DNA of 64,000 bases, taken from Cryptomeria japonica. Taxonomy: Eukaryota; Streptophyta; Pinopsida; Cupressales; Cupressaceae. Both the position numbers and the translations under genes were made by a program. The stretch is from contig NC_081414.1 of the NCBI RefSeq assembly GCF_030272615.1, forward strand, positions 819,852,396 through 819,916,395. The letters run 5' to 3'. Below the pieces are notes generated by a model. It was given only the letters and a program-made list of their open reading frames with translations, made no database searches and was not told where the DNA came from. Numbering within the stretch: the first letter of the stretch is position 1; each line of letters begins with the position of its first letter. This document shows positions 35,937 through 49,849 of this stretch, piece after piece.

Positions 35937-36240
35937 TAAGCATCCTCTGCGTCTCATGCTTTTTTCCTAGTCAACGTTTGTGGTTAGTGGGTCACTTCCG
36001 ACCAGTTGATTACTATGACTAAATGAGTCGTGTTTGTTGGCATTTCACTTTGGTTGAATTCTTTTGATCAGGGGATAAGGGCATTTGACACAGTAAAAAG
36101 ACGTGGTCCTATGGAGTGAGCAAGGGGCTAATAGTACTTCTAGCGGGTGCATCAAGTAAACGAACTTTCAAAAACAGGGTATGTGGTTTTAGAACAATTA
36201 GACTACTTCGAAGTAATATGGTTGATTCTATATTATATTA

Positions 36241-36390
36241 TATGATGATATTGAGAACAATCAAATGGTTTGCAAGTTTTAATAATGGTGTATGATGATA
36301 TTGAGAATAATCAAATGGTTTGTAAGTTTTAATAATGGTGTATGATGATATTGAGAATAATCAAATGGTTTGCAAGTTTTAATAATGGTG
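36241..36390. repeat. Three tandem copies of a 50-bp unit
   Basis: Units start at 36241, 36291 and 36341 with TATGATGATATTGAGAA and end AATAATGGTG. They differ at only two or three positions. Confidence 0.97.
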
Positions 36391-37220
36391 TATGTGATAC
36401 AGACATACACTCGTCAAGTTATTATATTCAAATAAATGTTTTATCAATATTTGTCTTAAGAGTTAATTTAAATGGTCATATAATTATGTTTATAATTTTA
36501 AATCTGTTTTATTTCAAAGATTATATGAATACATAAAGAATATCAAAAATCCTATAAGATTACATTTAATATATATAATTTTGATGTCTCTTTCTTTTAA
36601 CCATAATCTTTTACAATGTTGAAAAGATGACTCTCTTTGAAAAAAAAAACTTGATCATTAAATTTAACCTTTACTTGTCCTTAACCTATCTACATCTTAA
36701 AATTGGTTAGGAAAATGACTTTGATAAATGCCTAAGACATTAAGGATTCATTGATGATATAAAAAAATTTCATTAGTAATATAAAATTCAAAACAAAATA
36801 CCTTGTGGCTTTTAGAATGATTATAAAATCAAAGATAATTAAAAATATAAATATCATTTCAAACAAAATACCTAATCTCTAGAATGATTGTTAAATTGAA
36901 GATAAGAAAAACTATCAAAGTATAAAAATATAATAAAAATTTAAAGACAAAAGAAATCAATGATTAAAATGATTATAAAATGGAAGACAAAAAAATTATA
37001 TATTTATAAAAACATCATCAACCAACCCATATAAAATTGTAACTTAATCAAAAGAAAATCAATACCTTACAAGACATCTTAAAAATAATAATAACTCCCA
37101 TAAGTGAAATGTCTATACAAACAACCTAAAAAAGGCATTCCCCATAAAAAAAATTGTAAGTTTAGTCAAAATAAGAAAAAAAAAAAAAAAAGTAAAACTT
37201 AAAACTAACTCAAATAAATG

Positions 37221-37582
37221 GGTATTTATAAGTTGTGTAATCCAAAAGAAATTGAAGATGACGTACATTTGGATCAAACTTATCTTGAGATGTTAGATGT
37301 TCAAAATAATAAATCCAGAGTCAAGTACAACTTTGAGATTTTATTCTAAATTCAAACATCCATTTATTTTATGTAAATATGTGGTTTCAATAGTGAAAGT
37401 GGATATTTATAAGTTGTGTAATTTAAAAGAGATTGAAGATGACGTACATTTTCATCAAACTTACCTTGAGTTGTTAGATGTTTAAGTTAATGAATCCACA
37501 CTCAAGTAATCATGCACAACTTTGAAATTTTATTTTAAATCTAAACATCCATTTAATTTGTGGAAGTATGTCGTTTTCATAA
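37221..37582. repeat. Diverged tandem duplication, period ~181 bp
   Basis: TATTTATAAGTTGTGTAA at 37223 and 37404 begins two units that share GATTGAAGATGACGTACAT-like text or its variant and AAACATCCATTTA. They have clear substitutions and a small insertion. Confidence 0.9.
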
Positions 37583-39099
37583 GCATTACGATTTGAATTG
37601 AAATGATGTTAAAACCAAATATTTTAAATTTTTTAATTTTTATGTATAATCACTCTTTATTTTTGTTTTTTGTTGAATTTTTACTTAATTTTATATTATT
37701 ATTTTCATTTGTTGATGATTTAATATTTTTATTAAATTATTTTGTTAAGAAGAATTATGCAATCTTATTTTACAACAAATATATACTAACTCCATTAATT
37801 ATGCATTATAAGAAGTAGTATATAAATGTAAGAGGGGGAATACCACCTATGTAAATTATCTAGGCCAACTAAATAAATAAAATTAATAAGCATGTAAATT
37901 AGCCTAGATAATATAATTGGGACTTGATGATTGAGATAAAAGTGACAATAAAGTCCCTTACCTCTACGATTGATGAATAATTATTGTCAACATCATTCTT
38001 ATTGTCAACGTGATGAATAATTATTCCTCTTTAAAGTTTCAAGACTACGACTAGGTCTACCTTTTTTTTGCTAACGGTTTGCCATTGATTGTCATGCACT
38101 TTCAATATGAACATTATGTTCTAGATGCTCATTGTCATGGTTTGTCCTTACTTTTTGTGAATATTTATGGAGTTTACATGGGTGAGAAACCTGAGTGAAG
38201 ACACTTCATCTTCATATTGTAATCATGTACTTTCACTTAATAACCATTGTCTCCTTGTTGGATCTTTTGACACAAACTTTATAACTCTAACTCTTCAAGA
38301 GCAAATATCATGTATAAAACTGCATAACTATGTTACTTGTGCTATGATTGTTGATTGGGTACTAATAATGGTCATTTTTATTCTTCCATATCTATCCTTT
38401 AATGTCATGCATATGATTGTGATCACTGATAAGTAAATTAATGTCTCCCACATTATCTTGCATAATCTCTTGATCAATAGTTGGAGTAAACCCCTAGCAT
38501 TACAATTCAATACCATTATGTTTTACATCTCCAAAATTTAAATAACATCCATCATATTCTAATTCTCCATCACAAATCTTGCAATATTACATATATTGCA
38601 TCAACTCTAATAAGTGTAATAAAAGTAGACACCATACCAATTGATTAGAGGTAAATTGTATTGGATCAATACAATAACCCATTGTCTCATGAAAATGGCA
38701 TGTACATGGTGTGTAGACTGCCCAAAAATGCTCTCATGTGTGTAAGGAATTTAAGTTAGTGAAGCAACTTCCTACACTAATATTAAGAAGACAGTAATGC
38801 AAAAACTTTTTAGATCTTTATAACAATTATAGAAACTTAATAGAAATAAGTATAAATAGAATGCATACCACAACATAGTGATTTATGTGGGAGAATTTCA
38901 TTCAAAAGAAAACCCCACGCTCCAAAAGCCATCCAATATATTATTCAGAAATCAACAATATATTACAATATGGTTGCAAAGCAAGCTTCGCATAGGAGTA
39001 TCACCAACCAGAGATCTTAAGGTAATTATACAACTATCAAACTCTTACAATACATCACAATACACAATCATAATATGATCCACTCATAAAATGGGATAT

Positions 39100-39375
39100 C
39101 CTTATAGGGCAAGCATAACACGCATAATATCCATTGTTAAATACGTGACCTAATAATAAATGGACAAGATTTGTAATGATAAATTATACATAAAATGTGG
39201 CTTTTGGGGGCACTACCCCAAACCCTCATTGAGGTGCATGGCCCTTGGACCCCCCACCAAAGGGACAACCCCCCTCAAACCCCACAAGGGGGATACACCC
39301 CCATGCAACCCCCTGTGCTCATTTATCAATATTAACCTTTTGTTATTGCAAGGTCGAGACACCATTTCCATAACA
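39100..39375 (-). repeat. 3' LTR start of a Copia relic (far end unresolved)
   Basis: On the minus strand ACAAGTGGGAGATT (purine tract) is followed by TGTTATGG at 39375, the usual Copia 3' LTR junction. The LTR runs left past a C-rich block at 39240-39315 into AT-rich sequence; its terminal CA could not be fixed. Confidence 0.6.
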
Positions 39376-39760
39376 AATCTCCCACTTGTCAAACACCCTA
39401 CAAGAGAAACGAGAGGGGTACCAACATCATGTTTTAATTACTAGGGGCCAAGAGGCCCATAGAATTCAAATACCATCTAAAATTCTTTGTGCTCGTAACC
39501 TTAGTTAAATAATTTGCAACATTCAAAGTCTATATTAATAAGCTTTACTCTATCATCCCCAACCATATTTATGACAAAATGATAATGAACATCAATATGC
39601 TTGGTCTTGGCATGAAATGTTAGGTTCTTAGATAGGCAGATCGCACTCTTATTATCATAATAAATTATTATTGTACCTTATTTTATTCCAATATCTAAAC
39701 ACAATCTCTTAAGCCAAATGGCTTTGTATGAGTAGTTGCCATATACTTAGTTTTAGTAGT
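39376..39760 (-). pseudogene. Copia RNase H C-terminal relic
   Basis: The minus strand reads AIWLKRLCLDIGIK, a stop, then YYDNKSAICLSKN and HAKTKHIDVHYHFV, the C-terminal RNase H core of a Copia polyprotein. A frameshift precedes AIWLKR. The rest of the polyprotein is missing to the right, where another element begins at 40051. Confidence 0.85.
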
Positions 39761-40050
39761 GGGCAAATCAACCACAACTTATCACTTATTCATTAAGAAC
39801 TTTCATTGCTTAGGTAATGGTTGGTCTAGTGTAGACCTTAGTGTTACCTATCTTCGCTACAAGTTCAATCAGGTAGAGCTTTTATGTGTTTACAAACAAA
39901 GGTGCATTTTTATTCGGTTGTATTACATTCATGAACATTTAAAAGAAAGAAAACAGATAGATTGTTGTCATTTCTCATTATGCAAGTGCATATGAAGTAT
40001 AAAGAGAAACAAATTTTATGAGAAAGTAATCTTTATTATTATGAATGTAC

Positions 40051-40965
40051 TGTTGGAATCAAGGATAATTGAGAGGGGGGTGAATCAGTGATCTATTGGT
40101 TAACAAATTTTCAGACTTAACTTTAAACCACCGGAAGCATACACATGAAACTGAAATGCAGGAACATAAAACAATCAACCACAAAATCATAACACTGGAT
40201 TTTTATGTGGAAACCCGAATGGGAAAAACCACGGTGAGATTTGAACCCACAATATTATTCCACTATGGCCAATAGAAAAACAATATTACAATATGGGGAA
40301 TGCACAAGCATTCAGGCACACTACCTAGAGCTCACTTCTCAAATACAATAAAGGCTACAACCCCGAAATGCTCATTGCCTTACTGATTAATTACAATGAT
40401 AAATTATAGCAAATGAACTCCAAAATAGCATCTACAATTCTTGGATGAGTTCCGGTTAAGTGCCAAATACACTGATTGAATCACCTCTGTTGTTATGCTC
40501 TATTCTGCCTTGTTCACTGTCTCAGTCAGCTACCGAATCAAGAATCTGCATGAGAAACTGCGCCAAAACAAATTCTCGATCACCACTTGCTCGCATACAA
40601 TCATATCATCCATCAAAACGATCATCTACACTGGTCTTATATATCCGCAATCACAAAATAGATCATTTATCAGTAGTCATATGTCGGCTTGACTGGATCA
40701 CCAAAACAATAATAAAATGATGTCTCTATGGCGGCTCAAACAACCCATACATGATTCATAGATTTGCAATTACCAGAAAGCTTCTAGACCAAAATTGCTC
40801 TATTCATCTTGAAATACCAGTTAATTGGCTACCGGTTGACATCCTTTTCTAGAAATCAAGATCCATGATTACCGAATGGGAATCTCATGAAGAGTTGCCA
40901 TCAATGAAAACCCTAAACCAATAATCAACCATCATAAGCCACCAAATGAGTGTTAATTGCCAACA
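40051..40965 (-). repeat. 3' LTR of the non-autonomous element
   Basis: On the plus strand it reads TGTTGGAATCAAGG ... TTGCCAACA. It is collinear with 46094-47041, with many scattered substitutions indicating some age. Confidence 0.93.
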
Positions 40966-41264
40966 ATTTCCCCCTTTGGCATTGATGGCAACACTCGTGA
41001 AAAATAGCTAAGTGTTGGAAATTGTACACCGGATCAAAAGAATTTCTAAGGCTCCCCCTTAGATAAAGAATTTTGAAACCTGTAATTACACTCTTCTATA
41101 CTATGTATTTTTCACTTTTTCTCTCCCCCTTTGATTGCAATGGCAAATATGGGGTGTTGTCCAAAATTTATATACAGAGATACCCGTCGGAGACTTTACA
41201 AATACTCGAAGATGTCAGCAAAAATGGTCTTCAAAAATCCTAGGTGAGTGTCCCACCAACTCTT

Positions 41265-44200
41265 CTAGTTATCCAAAACTATAATGAATGCACTAAATAC
41301 AGTTGCATGAATCTCTACTTCCTTCAGATCAGATGACATGGGTTGAGCCATTGCCTTCATACAATCAACCTTATTGCTTAACATAGTGTCCAACCGAGGG
41401 GCAATCAAGTTCTGGAGTTCACCAACTCTCCTAAATTTTTTGTCTTTGTCCACATTGAGGCTTGAGATTTGATCATATAAAGTCAATCTATGTCCTTTAA
41501 CATTGCTGGTTAGAGCTACATTGGGATCAAAGGACTGTGAAATACTAGCAAGTTTGCGTTGGCAAATACTTATTTGCTTGTCTATATCTACAGTTAATTT
41601 GGGCAAAAATAGACAAGACTTATACAACTTACCACCTTATGTCAATGCATCTGAAATAACTTACAAACCTTTATTCAATCTCACTCTATCATTTTCAATC
41701 ATCTTCCGGAATGTCTGCATTCTTACTTCCTTAAATCTATCCAATACTCTCTTAGTAGTAGTTTTTTCTAAAGAATCAAAACTGGTATTTACACTATTAA
41801 TCAATTGTAACAATTTACCGAAAGGGATAGCATTAGAATCTAACTGTACACCCGGACCACCTTCTGCAAAACATCTATAGACATCAAAATGACCTTTTTA
41901 TCTTCTGACTCATATTTTACCAGATCTTGGATGGCTTGAGCTTGAACAGTTGCTGCAAGAATTAGCTTCTCGGTAGGAGACATTTGTCCAAGGTTAAGAG
42001 GACCATCTAAATTAATAGAGATTTGAGGTGGAGTCCTTGTGACTGCAGGAGTGTCAATTGTCGGATCAACAACTCCTTTGCCCTTGTCTACCTCAGCAAC
42101 ATTTACCTCTTCTCTCTTAGGTTCATTTTTCTCTAGTCCATCCCCTTTATCTTGTACACCGGTGTTGCCACTTGGTGCAGTATCATCCTTTTGTATCGCA
42201 GGGGTTGTTGAACTATCTATCGCCAGTTTCAACATCAAGAGTTGTGTTGCCTTAATCTTCTAGATGTCCCTCAGTCTGAGTTTCATCCTTCTGATCACCA
42301 GAAACACCTTCTTTTTCTTTTAGCTGAGAAGACTTAAATGCATCTTTTACAAAGGATCATTCACAATTATTTTTCTCCATATCTTCAGTTTCCTTTCTTA
42401 CCTCTTCCACCTTGCCTATCATCAACCTATTTACCCTATTTTTGCTTCTAAATTATTTCTTATTAGCTTCCTTAATGAGCCTTTTGACTTCATCTCGAGC
42501 GATACAAGTGCAAACATTTATTGACTCTCTTTCTTTCATTTCCTTGTCTATTTTGCTAGCAGTCAGTCTCCTTGCATCGATAATGTTGTATAGGTCCTTA
42601 GGGATGCTCTTCTCCAACTCAATCAATGTTTTACTAAAATTGTGCAAGTATAAAACAACTTCTTCAACCTTTCTCTGATCTACCTCATCTAGATGTTCAT
42701 AATAAGCTCCAAGATTCTTCAAGTTTCCATCAACATTTATTTAATCTATTAGTTGGTTTGTTGACAATGGAGGAACAATTGTGTATTTACCTTGTAGATC
42801 ACTAGACTCAAGGTCTTTGTCAAGTTGAGTTCTAGCTTGTCTTCCTCTCTTGGGTCTTCTGGTAGGGGTAGGCTCATATTTGGCTTTCTTGCTTTGTTGG
42901 GCTCCATCGGACTACGGATTCCTCACCACTCTTACAAATTCACCTTTCTTCTTAGCCTTGTCTGCTTTCTCATCAGATTTTATCTTAAAGGCCACCGTAG
43001 ACACAACAACATAAGTTCTCTTAGACTTCTCCTTTTTCTTCAGCACTCCCTTTCTGGATGGGCTTTGTCCTAAAGATGGTGTCACCAAAGCAGGGACAAA
43101 CTTGGTCTCTTTTGCTTTAGCCTTGGAGGGAACCGAGTCAGCCTTAGGCTTTTTGGTTTCCTCTTTGGCCTCCATCTGTGCATGTGTTCTCTTTGGCCTG
43201 CTTCATCTCCTCCCAGGTGAATCCCATCTACATTGCCACTTCCTTAGCCATCTTTGTAACTTTTCTTTTTCAAGCAAGTGCAGTGAATTGTTTGTGCAAT
43301 TCAAGGTCTTTCTTCTTGAATGTTCCAAATCTTTCTTCTTTTGGATCCACCGGTTGGCTCAATAGGTGTTGAGAATACGACTCAAGCGTGATAGAGTCAA
43401 CTTCATACCCCATGGGCATGATCCAAACTATCCTAGGCTCCACGACTTCCATTTGACATTGATCTTTATCAACCACGAAGCAAATAGTTTGCTCATACTT
43501 CTCCACAATCTCCTTAGGGATTCTTTCTTTGTTCTTCATTGTGGTTTGGAAAGTTTTGAAATAACCCTAGAGAGAAGAAATTCTCATTGTGGCATCTCCT
43601 ATTCCCCATAATCCCTCTTTGATTTGCATTGCCATTGGTCTATCATAGGCCCATTGGACCTTTCGTTTTACACTGGGTATCTCATTCAAGAAATATAAGG
43701 CCAAGCAAATAAGAAGAGTTCCATATTTAAAAGTGTGCTTCTTGTCTTGCTTAATTTTCTTCAAATTACTCATCAGCTCATTCAGAAGGACTGTGCATAG
43801 ATCATACCTCATGTCATTTTTGAGCATCTGATATGTTGTATATATAGCAGTTCTGGAGATGGAGTTGTGCCTGCTTGACTAGTAAACTTTGATTCTGACC
43901 ACCATTAATGCAAACTTCACATCATGCTCCAAAATGTTGTTGATAGTCATTGCTATGTTGTTGAACTTGGAACCAGTAGTTGCTATCATTGTGTTATTCG
44001 ATACTTTTATTAGGCCAGGTACTTCACTGGTTTCACTAAGGCATGTCACAACTCGAATTGCTTATTTAGTGATCTTGTGAGGCCTATCAAGCCATATGAA
44101 CTCATCATGGACTTGACTAAAAATATACCAAATCCATTCTGCTTTGTCGAACAATGGAAAATGGACGAACTACGAAAACCCCTTATCCTGAAGAACCTTA

Positions 44201-44460
44201 TATTCTAGTTTGAGGTTTCCCAAACTATCCACCAAATGCTTGTTATACAGGGTCAGCATATCAGTGTTGCCAAGCTCCTCAAGATCACAATGGATGTATG
44301 CCCTAATATCCTCACTATGAAGGACGTCATAGGGTACCGAAGAAAATGCTCCTTTCGGATCATCTTCAATAGACTTGAAAGGGTGTTTCTTGAAAATAGG
44401 TCTGGCTCTATCCTTAATCTTGACAACCAATGGGGTAGAAATTCCAAAAGCTGATGCCAT
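41265..44460 (-). pseudogene. Second ORF of the non-autonomous element, ~1065 codons, unknown function
   Basis: I recognise no named domain. It starts at ATG 44460 (MASAFGISTPLVVKIKDRAR) and can be followed through several stops and frame changes to SAFIIVLDN and a stop near 41265. The N-terminal third appears globular (a segment with DLCTVLLNELMSNLKK and LLICLALYFLNEIPSV near 43.7 kb). The middle is Lys-rich and low-complexity (KKKEKSKRTYV, KPKADSVPSKAKAKETK). The C-terminal part is helical (TEKLILAATVQAQAIQDLV near 41.95 kb). This globular/Lys-rich/helical layout and its length match the unknown ORF at 9419-12637, though I see only weak sequence likeness. It replaces pol in the element. Confidence 0.65.
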
Positions 44461-44865
44461 TTCGAACTTAGGGTTTGCGTAAACTAATAGTCTGAAATAG
44501 ATAAATACCTTAATTCGCAACCGGGCGTTGGAATTCTCTTTAGGATTGCTGAAATCTCTATTGAGATCACCAAATTGCTTTGCTCTTCTTATCTGCACTA
44601 TTCTCTTGATCACATTGTGACGAATGAAGATTTGAAATTCCCTTTTAACCTTCAAAAACCTAATTCTTCATTGCAATAAATGTTGCAACCAATTACCTTG
44701 ATTTTCATAGAGTAGTTTACCAGAGCATCAAATATTCTCTAAAACTTTTGGATAACATCTGCATATATGATTTAAGCCTTCCGCAACCTTGTAGAATCGA
44801 TTGCAAATCACCAAAGAGGGGGTTCTTAGAATTTGCATGAAAAATTCCCCATAAGGCAAAAAGCC

Positions 44866-46075
44866 CTAGTTACTGGATGAAGATCCTGCACCGGATTTGA
44901 GTGCAAATCCATTGTTTGCTTTAGATTCATCTTTTCTGACCCACATCTTCTCATGTTTGTCTCTGATCTCTTCTACCTTTGCCTTACCATTCTCATATAA
45001 TTTGTTCGTGTCTACTGGAGCACTATTCTTACTTCTACAGTACTTTGCAATGTGATCGGTTTTATTGCATGCACGACAAACAACATTCTGCATAGGTCTG
45101 AAGTTCATATGATTTTGTCTCATCCTGCACTGGTTAGAGATATGTCCAAACATCCCACAAGCATAACACCTCTTGTTTTGGAAGTTATTCATTACTGCTC
45201 TACACATATTTGACTTGTGACCAAAATTATTGCATATGAAACACTGACCAGTAAAGGTAAGAATATTATTCATGTTGTTCATTCCATTATTCATTCTACT
45301 TCTTCATTGATTCATCATATGAATGAATTTATTGCAAGTAAAGAATCTACCATTGAATTTATGGGCATTAGGTTGTCTTACCGGAGGATTCTTGCTCTTC
45401 TTTTGATTAGGTTTTGTATTGCTTTGTCCAAATCTGGAGGATTCACCTTTCTCAAATCCAAGTCCTCACATGTCCTTTCCATGTCTCTGACTTTTTAGCA
45501 TCTCATCAAGCCTTGTTGAGCTAGCTTTGAATTTGTCTTTGTAATCATTAGTAGTAGAAAGTTCATCTCTTAAGGCAACAATCTATCTATCAAGTTCTTG
45601 ACCATTATTCCTTGACTATGTTAACTCAAGCTTCAACTAATCATTCTCATAGGTAAGCCGGAAGCATTCATCAACTCTTTTCTTCAATGACTGTGCCAGA
45701 TTCTGTTCATTTTTCTTTCAATCCTCAATCTCCTTAGTCATCCTCATCACAATGGATTGCATCTCATTCTTCAATGTAGTATTCTCTCTCTCAAGCTTGT
45801 CTACTTCATCAGCTTTACCCTAATTTTCCATGATTTGATCTTCTTTCTCCTTCAGCTTGTCCATCAATTATTTCCTCTTGTCTCTTGAAGTGTTCACTAG
45901 ATCCTTCAAGTCGTTATTGAAATCATCAACAAAATTCAAGTTTCTTTTCAAGGAACTGATCTCGTTTCTTGTTGCATCAAGATCCTCAAGTGCCACACTG
46001 AGCTGTCTCTAAAAATCGAAATCCATTGATTCAATCTCCGAACCTTCCTCAAGCAGTTAAGCTTCCTTAGAGGAA
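44866..46075 (-). pseudogene. Coiled-coil plus zinc-knuckle (Gag-like) frame
   Basis: Immediately downstream of the primer site the minus strand encodes a heptad-rich stretch (LEDLDATRNEISSLKRNL, KLERENTTLKNEMQ) broken by several stops. It then gives three C-x2-C-x4-H-x4-C knuckles in one frame: CFICNNFGHKSNMC, CYACGMFGHISNQC and CRACNKTDHIAKYC (45294-44866). A fourth, damaged knuckle begins near 45365. The usual Copia capsid motif is not seen, so a coiled coil may have taken over Gag multimerisation (inference). It ends with a Ser-rich tail and TAA/TAG. Confidence 0.75.
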
Positions 46076-46093
46076 CTAGGCTCTGATATCGAT

Positions 46094-47041
46094 TGTTGGA
46101 ATCAGGGATCACTGAGAGGGGGGGGGGGGTGAATCAGTGATCTATCAGTTTATAACAAATTTTCAGACTTAACTTTAAACCATCGGAAGCATACACATGA
46201 AATTGAAATGCTGGAACATAAAACAATCAACCACAAAATCATTACACAAGATTTTTATGTGGAAACCCAAATGGGAAAAACAACAGTGAGATTTGAACCC
46301 ACAATATTATTCCACTATGACCAATAGCAAAACAATATTACAATATGGGGAATGCACAAGCATTCAGGCACACTACCTAGAGCTCATTGCTTAAATACAA
46401 TAAGGACTACAACCTCGAAAGGCTCACTGCCTTACTAATTAATTACAATGATGAGTTACAACAAATGAACTCCAAAATAGCATCTACAATGCTTGGATGA
46501 GTTTCGGTTAAGTGCCAAACACACTGACTAAATCACCTCTGTTGTTCAGCTTTGTTCTGCCATGTTCACTATCTCAGTCAACTACTAGATCAAGAATGCA
46601 CATGTGAAACTGCACCAAAATATATTCTCGATCACCACTCACTCACATACAATCATATCATCCATCAAAAAGATCATCTACACCGATCTTATATATCCGC
46701 AATCATAAAATGGATCATTTATCATGTCGGCCTTCTAATGTAACATGTAGTCATATGTCGACTTGATCGGATCACCAAAACAACAATAAAATGATGTCTC
46801 TATGTCGTCTCAAACAACCCATACACGATTCATAGCTCTGCAATCACCAGAAAGCTTCCCGATCAAAACTGCTCTGTTCATCCCAAAATATCGGTTAACT
46901 AGCTAGCAATTGACATCCTTTTCCAGAAATCAAGATCTGCATGATTACCAGATTGGAATCTCATGAAGAGTTGCCATCAATGACAACCCTAAACCAATAA
47001 TCAACCATCAGAAGCCACCAGATGAGTGTCAACTACCAACA
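46094..47041 (-). repeat. 5' LTR of the non-autonomous element
   Basis: It starts on the plus strand TGTTGGAATCAGGG with a run of eleven G residues at about 46120-46130, and ends CTACCAACA before the TGTAC duplication. Confidence 0.93.
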
Positions 47042-49678
47042 TGTACAATGTCCCATACAAGTTGTGAGACTAACTGGTGGTGCAAATGAGAAATAGACTA
47101 TATATTTGCAGAGGCAAAACATAAAGTAAATGCAAATAAAGAAGGGTGACTTGTCATTGCCTGAATGACGAGTCCTTTTTGAATGGTTTGTGGTGTCCTA
47201 TTGTATCCAACTGTTTTCTTGCTGCCCTGAGTACCTGCATTTGAGTAAAAATGTGTTAGAGCAATGAGAATCATCATTCATTATTTGCATGCGCACTTGC
47301 AAACATACAATCTAACCCTCATGTGCATCACATGAGCTAGCTCAACATATAAACTCAGCAAAACAAATATCAAATCAAATCTTCAAATCAAATCAGATAT
47401 GCATTGTTTTTGCCTAGCTTGTTTGCTTCATGTGCAGATATAGGAAAAGTAACATGGTTGTTCATCAATTTAACATGAGTGGTGTAAAATACAGCTCCCA
47501 CAAGGGTTGAGCCCAGCTCATTAAATGTTTAGATCAGTAGTGTCCCAAAGAGGTGTCAAGATTTTGTCTTGGGACAAATAGTTATCGAGAGCGATCATAA
47601 TGCTCTGATAACCATCATGTACCGAGGCAAAGCCTCGACACTTCAATCAAAGAAAACTACTTCTCAACACAAGTGTTATTGCAGTTACAGTCACCTTCAA
47701 GGATGCAATTCAAGAAAAGACTGTGATGATAGTAAAGAGAAGCATAACTTGGAGCAGTGTTGGAAGGTCTTAGGTATGAAGCATTCTCATAATGGCATTG
47801 CATACAATAAGCTATAGCCCTAGCAATCACAAGAGAGACACAACTAAGAGAAGCTTCAAACATAAGTGATAGTGCCCTCAGGCATGAGGAATAGATAGTC
47901 TCAAAGGATCTCAAGTGACTTATTGAGAGAAACCCTAGAAAGCAAGTCAAACAATGACCTTTCTTTTCAGTCCTAAGTATGCACTAACAATGAAGACATA
48001 AAGAAAGCTACATCTTGAGTACAATGGGACTATTCACAGTCATGCATGCCAATGTTTTAACGCCATGTATCAGTGACTCAACCAATAATTTGAGGAAGGG
48101 TTGTCTAGCTAAAGACAATCATTAAAGATAATGACAACATTCACTGTCAAAGAGAAGTAAGAAGATACAGTCATATAGTAGCCTTAAAGTACAAAAAGAG
48201 CAGATCTTTTCTAGTCAAATGAGTGTAATCGTAGTAGTCCCAATGGGACAAAGTCAAAAGTTAATCCTCATCCCTGCAAGATAATCATAAGTAATCAAAT
48301 GGTAGGGATTTATGAATGATATATCATATACAAAAGCACTCAAAGGGGAAAATACAGTGACATTCAATAGTATTTATTAGTTCTTAGAAATCTCACAGCT
48401 CACAGTCAATCAAGAAGATAGTTAACATGGCACTCAAAGAGACAGATATTCAAATCAAATCATGACAGTGGGATACACATGATTAAAGGAGAAAACATAG
48501 TTATTTTGACTATTGAATGGTGGCCATTGGGTCTTTAGAGAAATCAAAATGCATGTCACAAAGGTTTTAGTTATGATGGGCAACCTTTATAGCAATCTAC
48601 GAAACTCAAAGTCAATCAAGTTCCAATGATTTCAAGAACCCCAACAGTGATGTGTATGAGCAAATATATCAGTAATTGACTTTTTTGAAAGAAGCTTTCA
48701 TAAGATAATGCTATTAAAATACAACATTACATTTAGCCTATTGAAGGTAACAAAGGCAGTCATGAAAATAGTTTGCTATGAAAGCAACCCTGTGATTATC
48801 AGAGAATAATAGTGTGATAGAGATAAACATAGCAGCCACAATATTCTTTTGATCAAACAATCATAAAAAAAAAATTTGGAGAATAGTCACAGTCATGTGA
48901 TTCACTATACAGTGAATATATTTTGTTATCAAATACAAAAGGAGTTATATTCAATATCAAATAATCATAGTGAAAGGAATATCTTGGAGCACTGAAAAAA
49001 AAAGGAGTTCATACAACATGCAAAGACAATGATTTGAGTCTCTATATGAGTATTGAGATAAAGCTCATCCAATCTTTGTATCAGTCATAGTAAAAGGGCA
49101 TCATTCCAAAAATAGTGCTTAGAACAACCATCACATTAAACCTCATGGAGTTCAGATCACAGAGAAAGCTTATAAAAAAACAGTGACCTGAGCAGTCAAA
49201 GACAAAAGAGATGAATAGCAAGAGGATTTCAAGAGCCTAGATATATAGTGAGGGCATTCACAAAGATTGAAGGTTTCAATAGCAAAGATCATGGAAATGG
49301 AGCTTTGACAGACCTAAAGTAATTGTATACCGTGAAAATGGATAGTGAAAACAACAATATTGAAAGACTAACAAAGATCCAACCACAGAACCCTAGCCTA
49401 ACAATGAAAATAATCCACAATACACAAATGAAGATACCTAAGACCATGCAAATAAATAGAATAAATCAAATATACGATTCACATGTCTAGTAGTGTTTCA
49501 ATCTCCATTTCTTCCTATCTCCATTGATCTTGTTTCATATATTTGATCTCTGATTTTATGTGTGCACAAGAGCTCAACAAAGAATGGATTCTAGTTGATA
49601 GCTTGATCGCAAGAAGGCTTGATTGACGCAGTTGTTAGATGATTAGACGATTAGGGTTGATAACGAAATAAGCATCCT

Positions 49679-49686
49679 CTTATATA
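49679..49686 (-). promoter_or_regulatory. TATA box in the presumed Ty3 LTR
   Basis: The minus strand reads CTCTATATAAGAGGATGC about 410 bp into the presumed LTR. Confidence 0.5.
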
Positions 49687-49849
49687 GAGAACACTATAAG
49701 AAATGGAGGGATAAGATTAAGAGTTGTAAAGATAAATGGTCGGCTACGATTAAAGGGTAGGTAAAGGAAATAAGAAAATAATGAGAGGGTAGGTAAGAGA
49801 AGAATTAAGAGATGAATGCCATGTGTCATGGGTAGAAAAGGCTAATGAA

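Larger units (their letters stand above)
35937..39099. other. Very AT-rich sequence, presumed intron or intergenic
   Basis: No coding region is recognised. Two local repeats (36241-36390 and 37221-37582) are annotated separately. Long T/A-rich open stretches have no protein resemblance. Confidence 0.5.
40051..47041 (-). mobile_element. Non-autonomous Copia-type LTR element
   Basis: LTRs at 40051-40965 and 46094-47041, target duplication TGTAC (40046-40050 and 47042-47046), primer site GATATCAGAGCC (minus, about 46079-46091, one change from the Met-tRNA site) and purine tract AAAGGGGGAAAT just inside the left LTR. LTR ends (TGTTGGCAATT, a C-run near the other end) resemble the 18767 Copia family. 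Inside are a coiled-coil plus zinc-knuckle frame and a second ORF of about 1065 codons. There is no protease, integrase, RT or RNase H. It presumably used Copia proteins in trans (inference). Confidence 0.92.

Noticed and set aside
38167-38436. 89-residue plus-strand open frame
   Set aside because: AT-rich low-complexity translation with no family resemblance.
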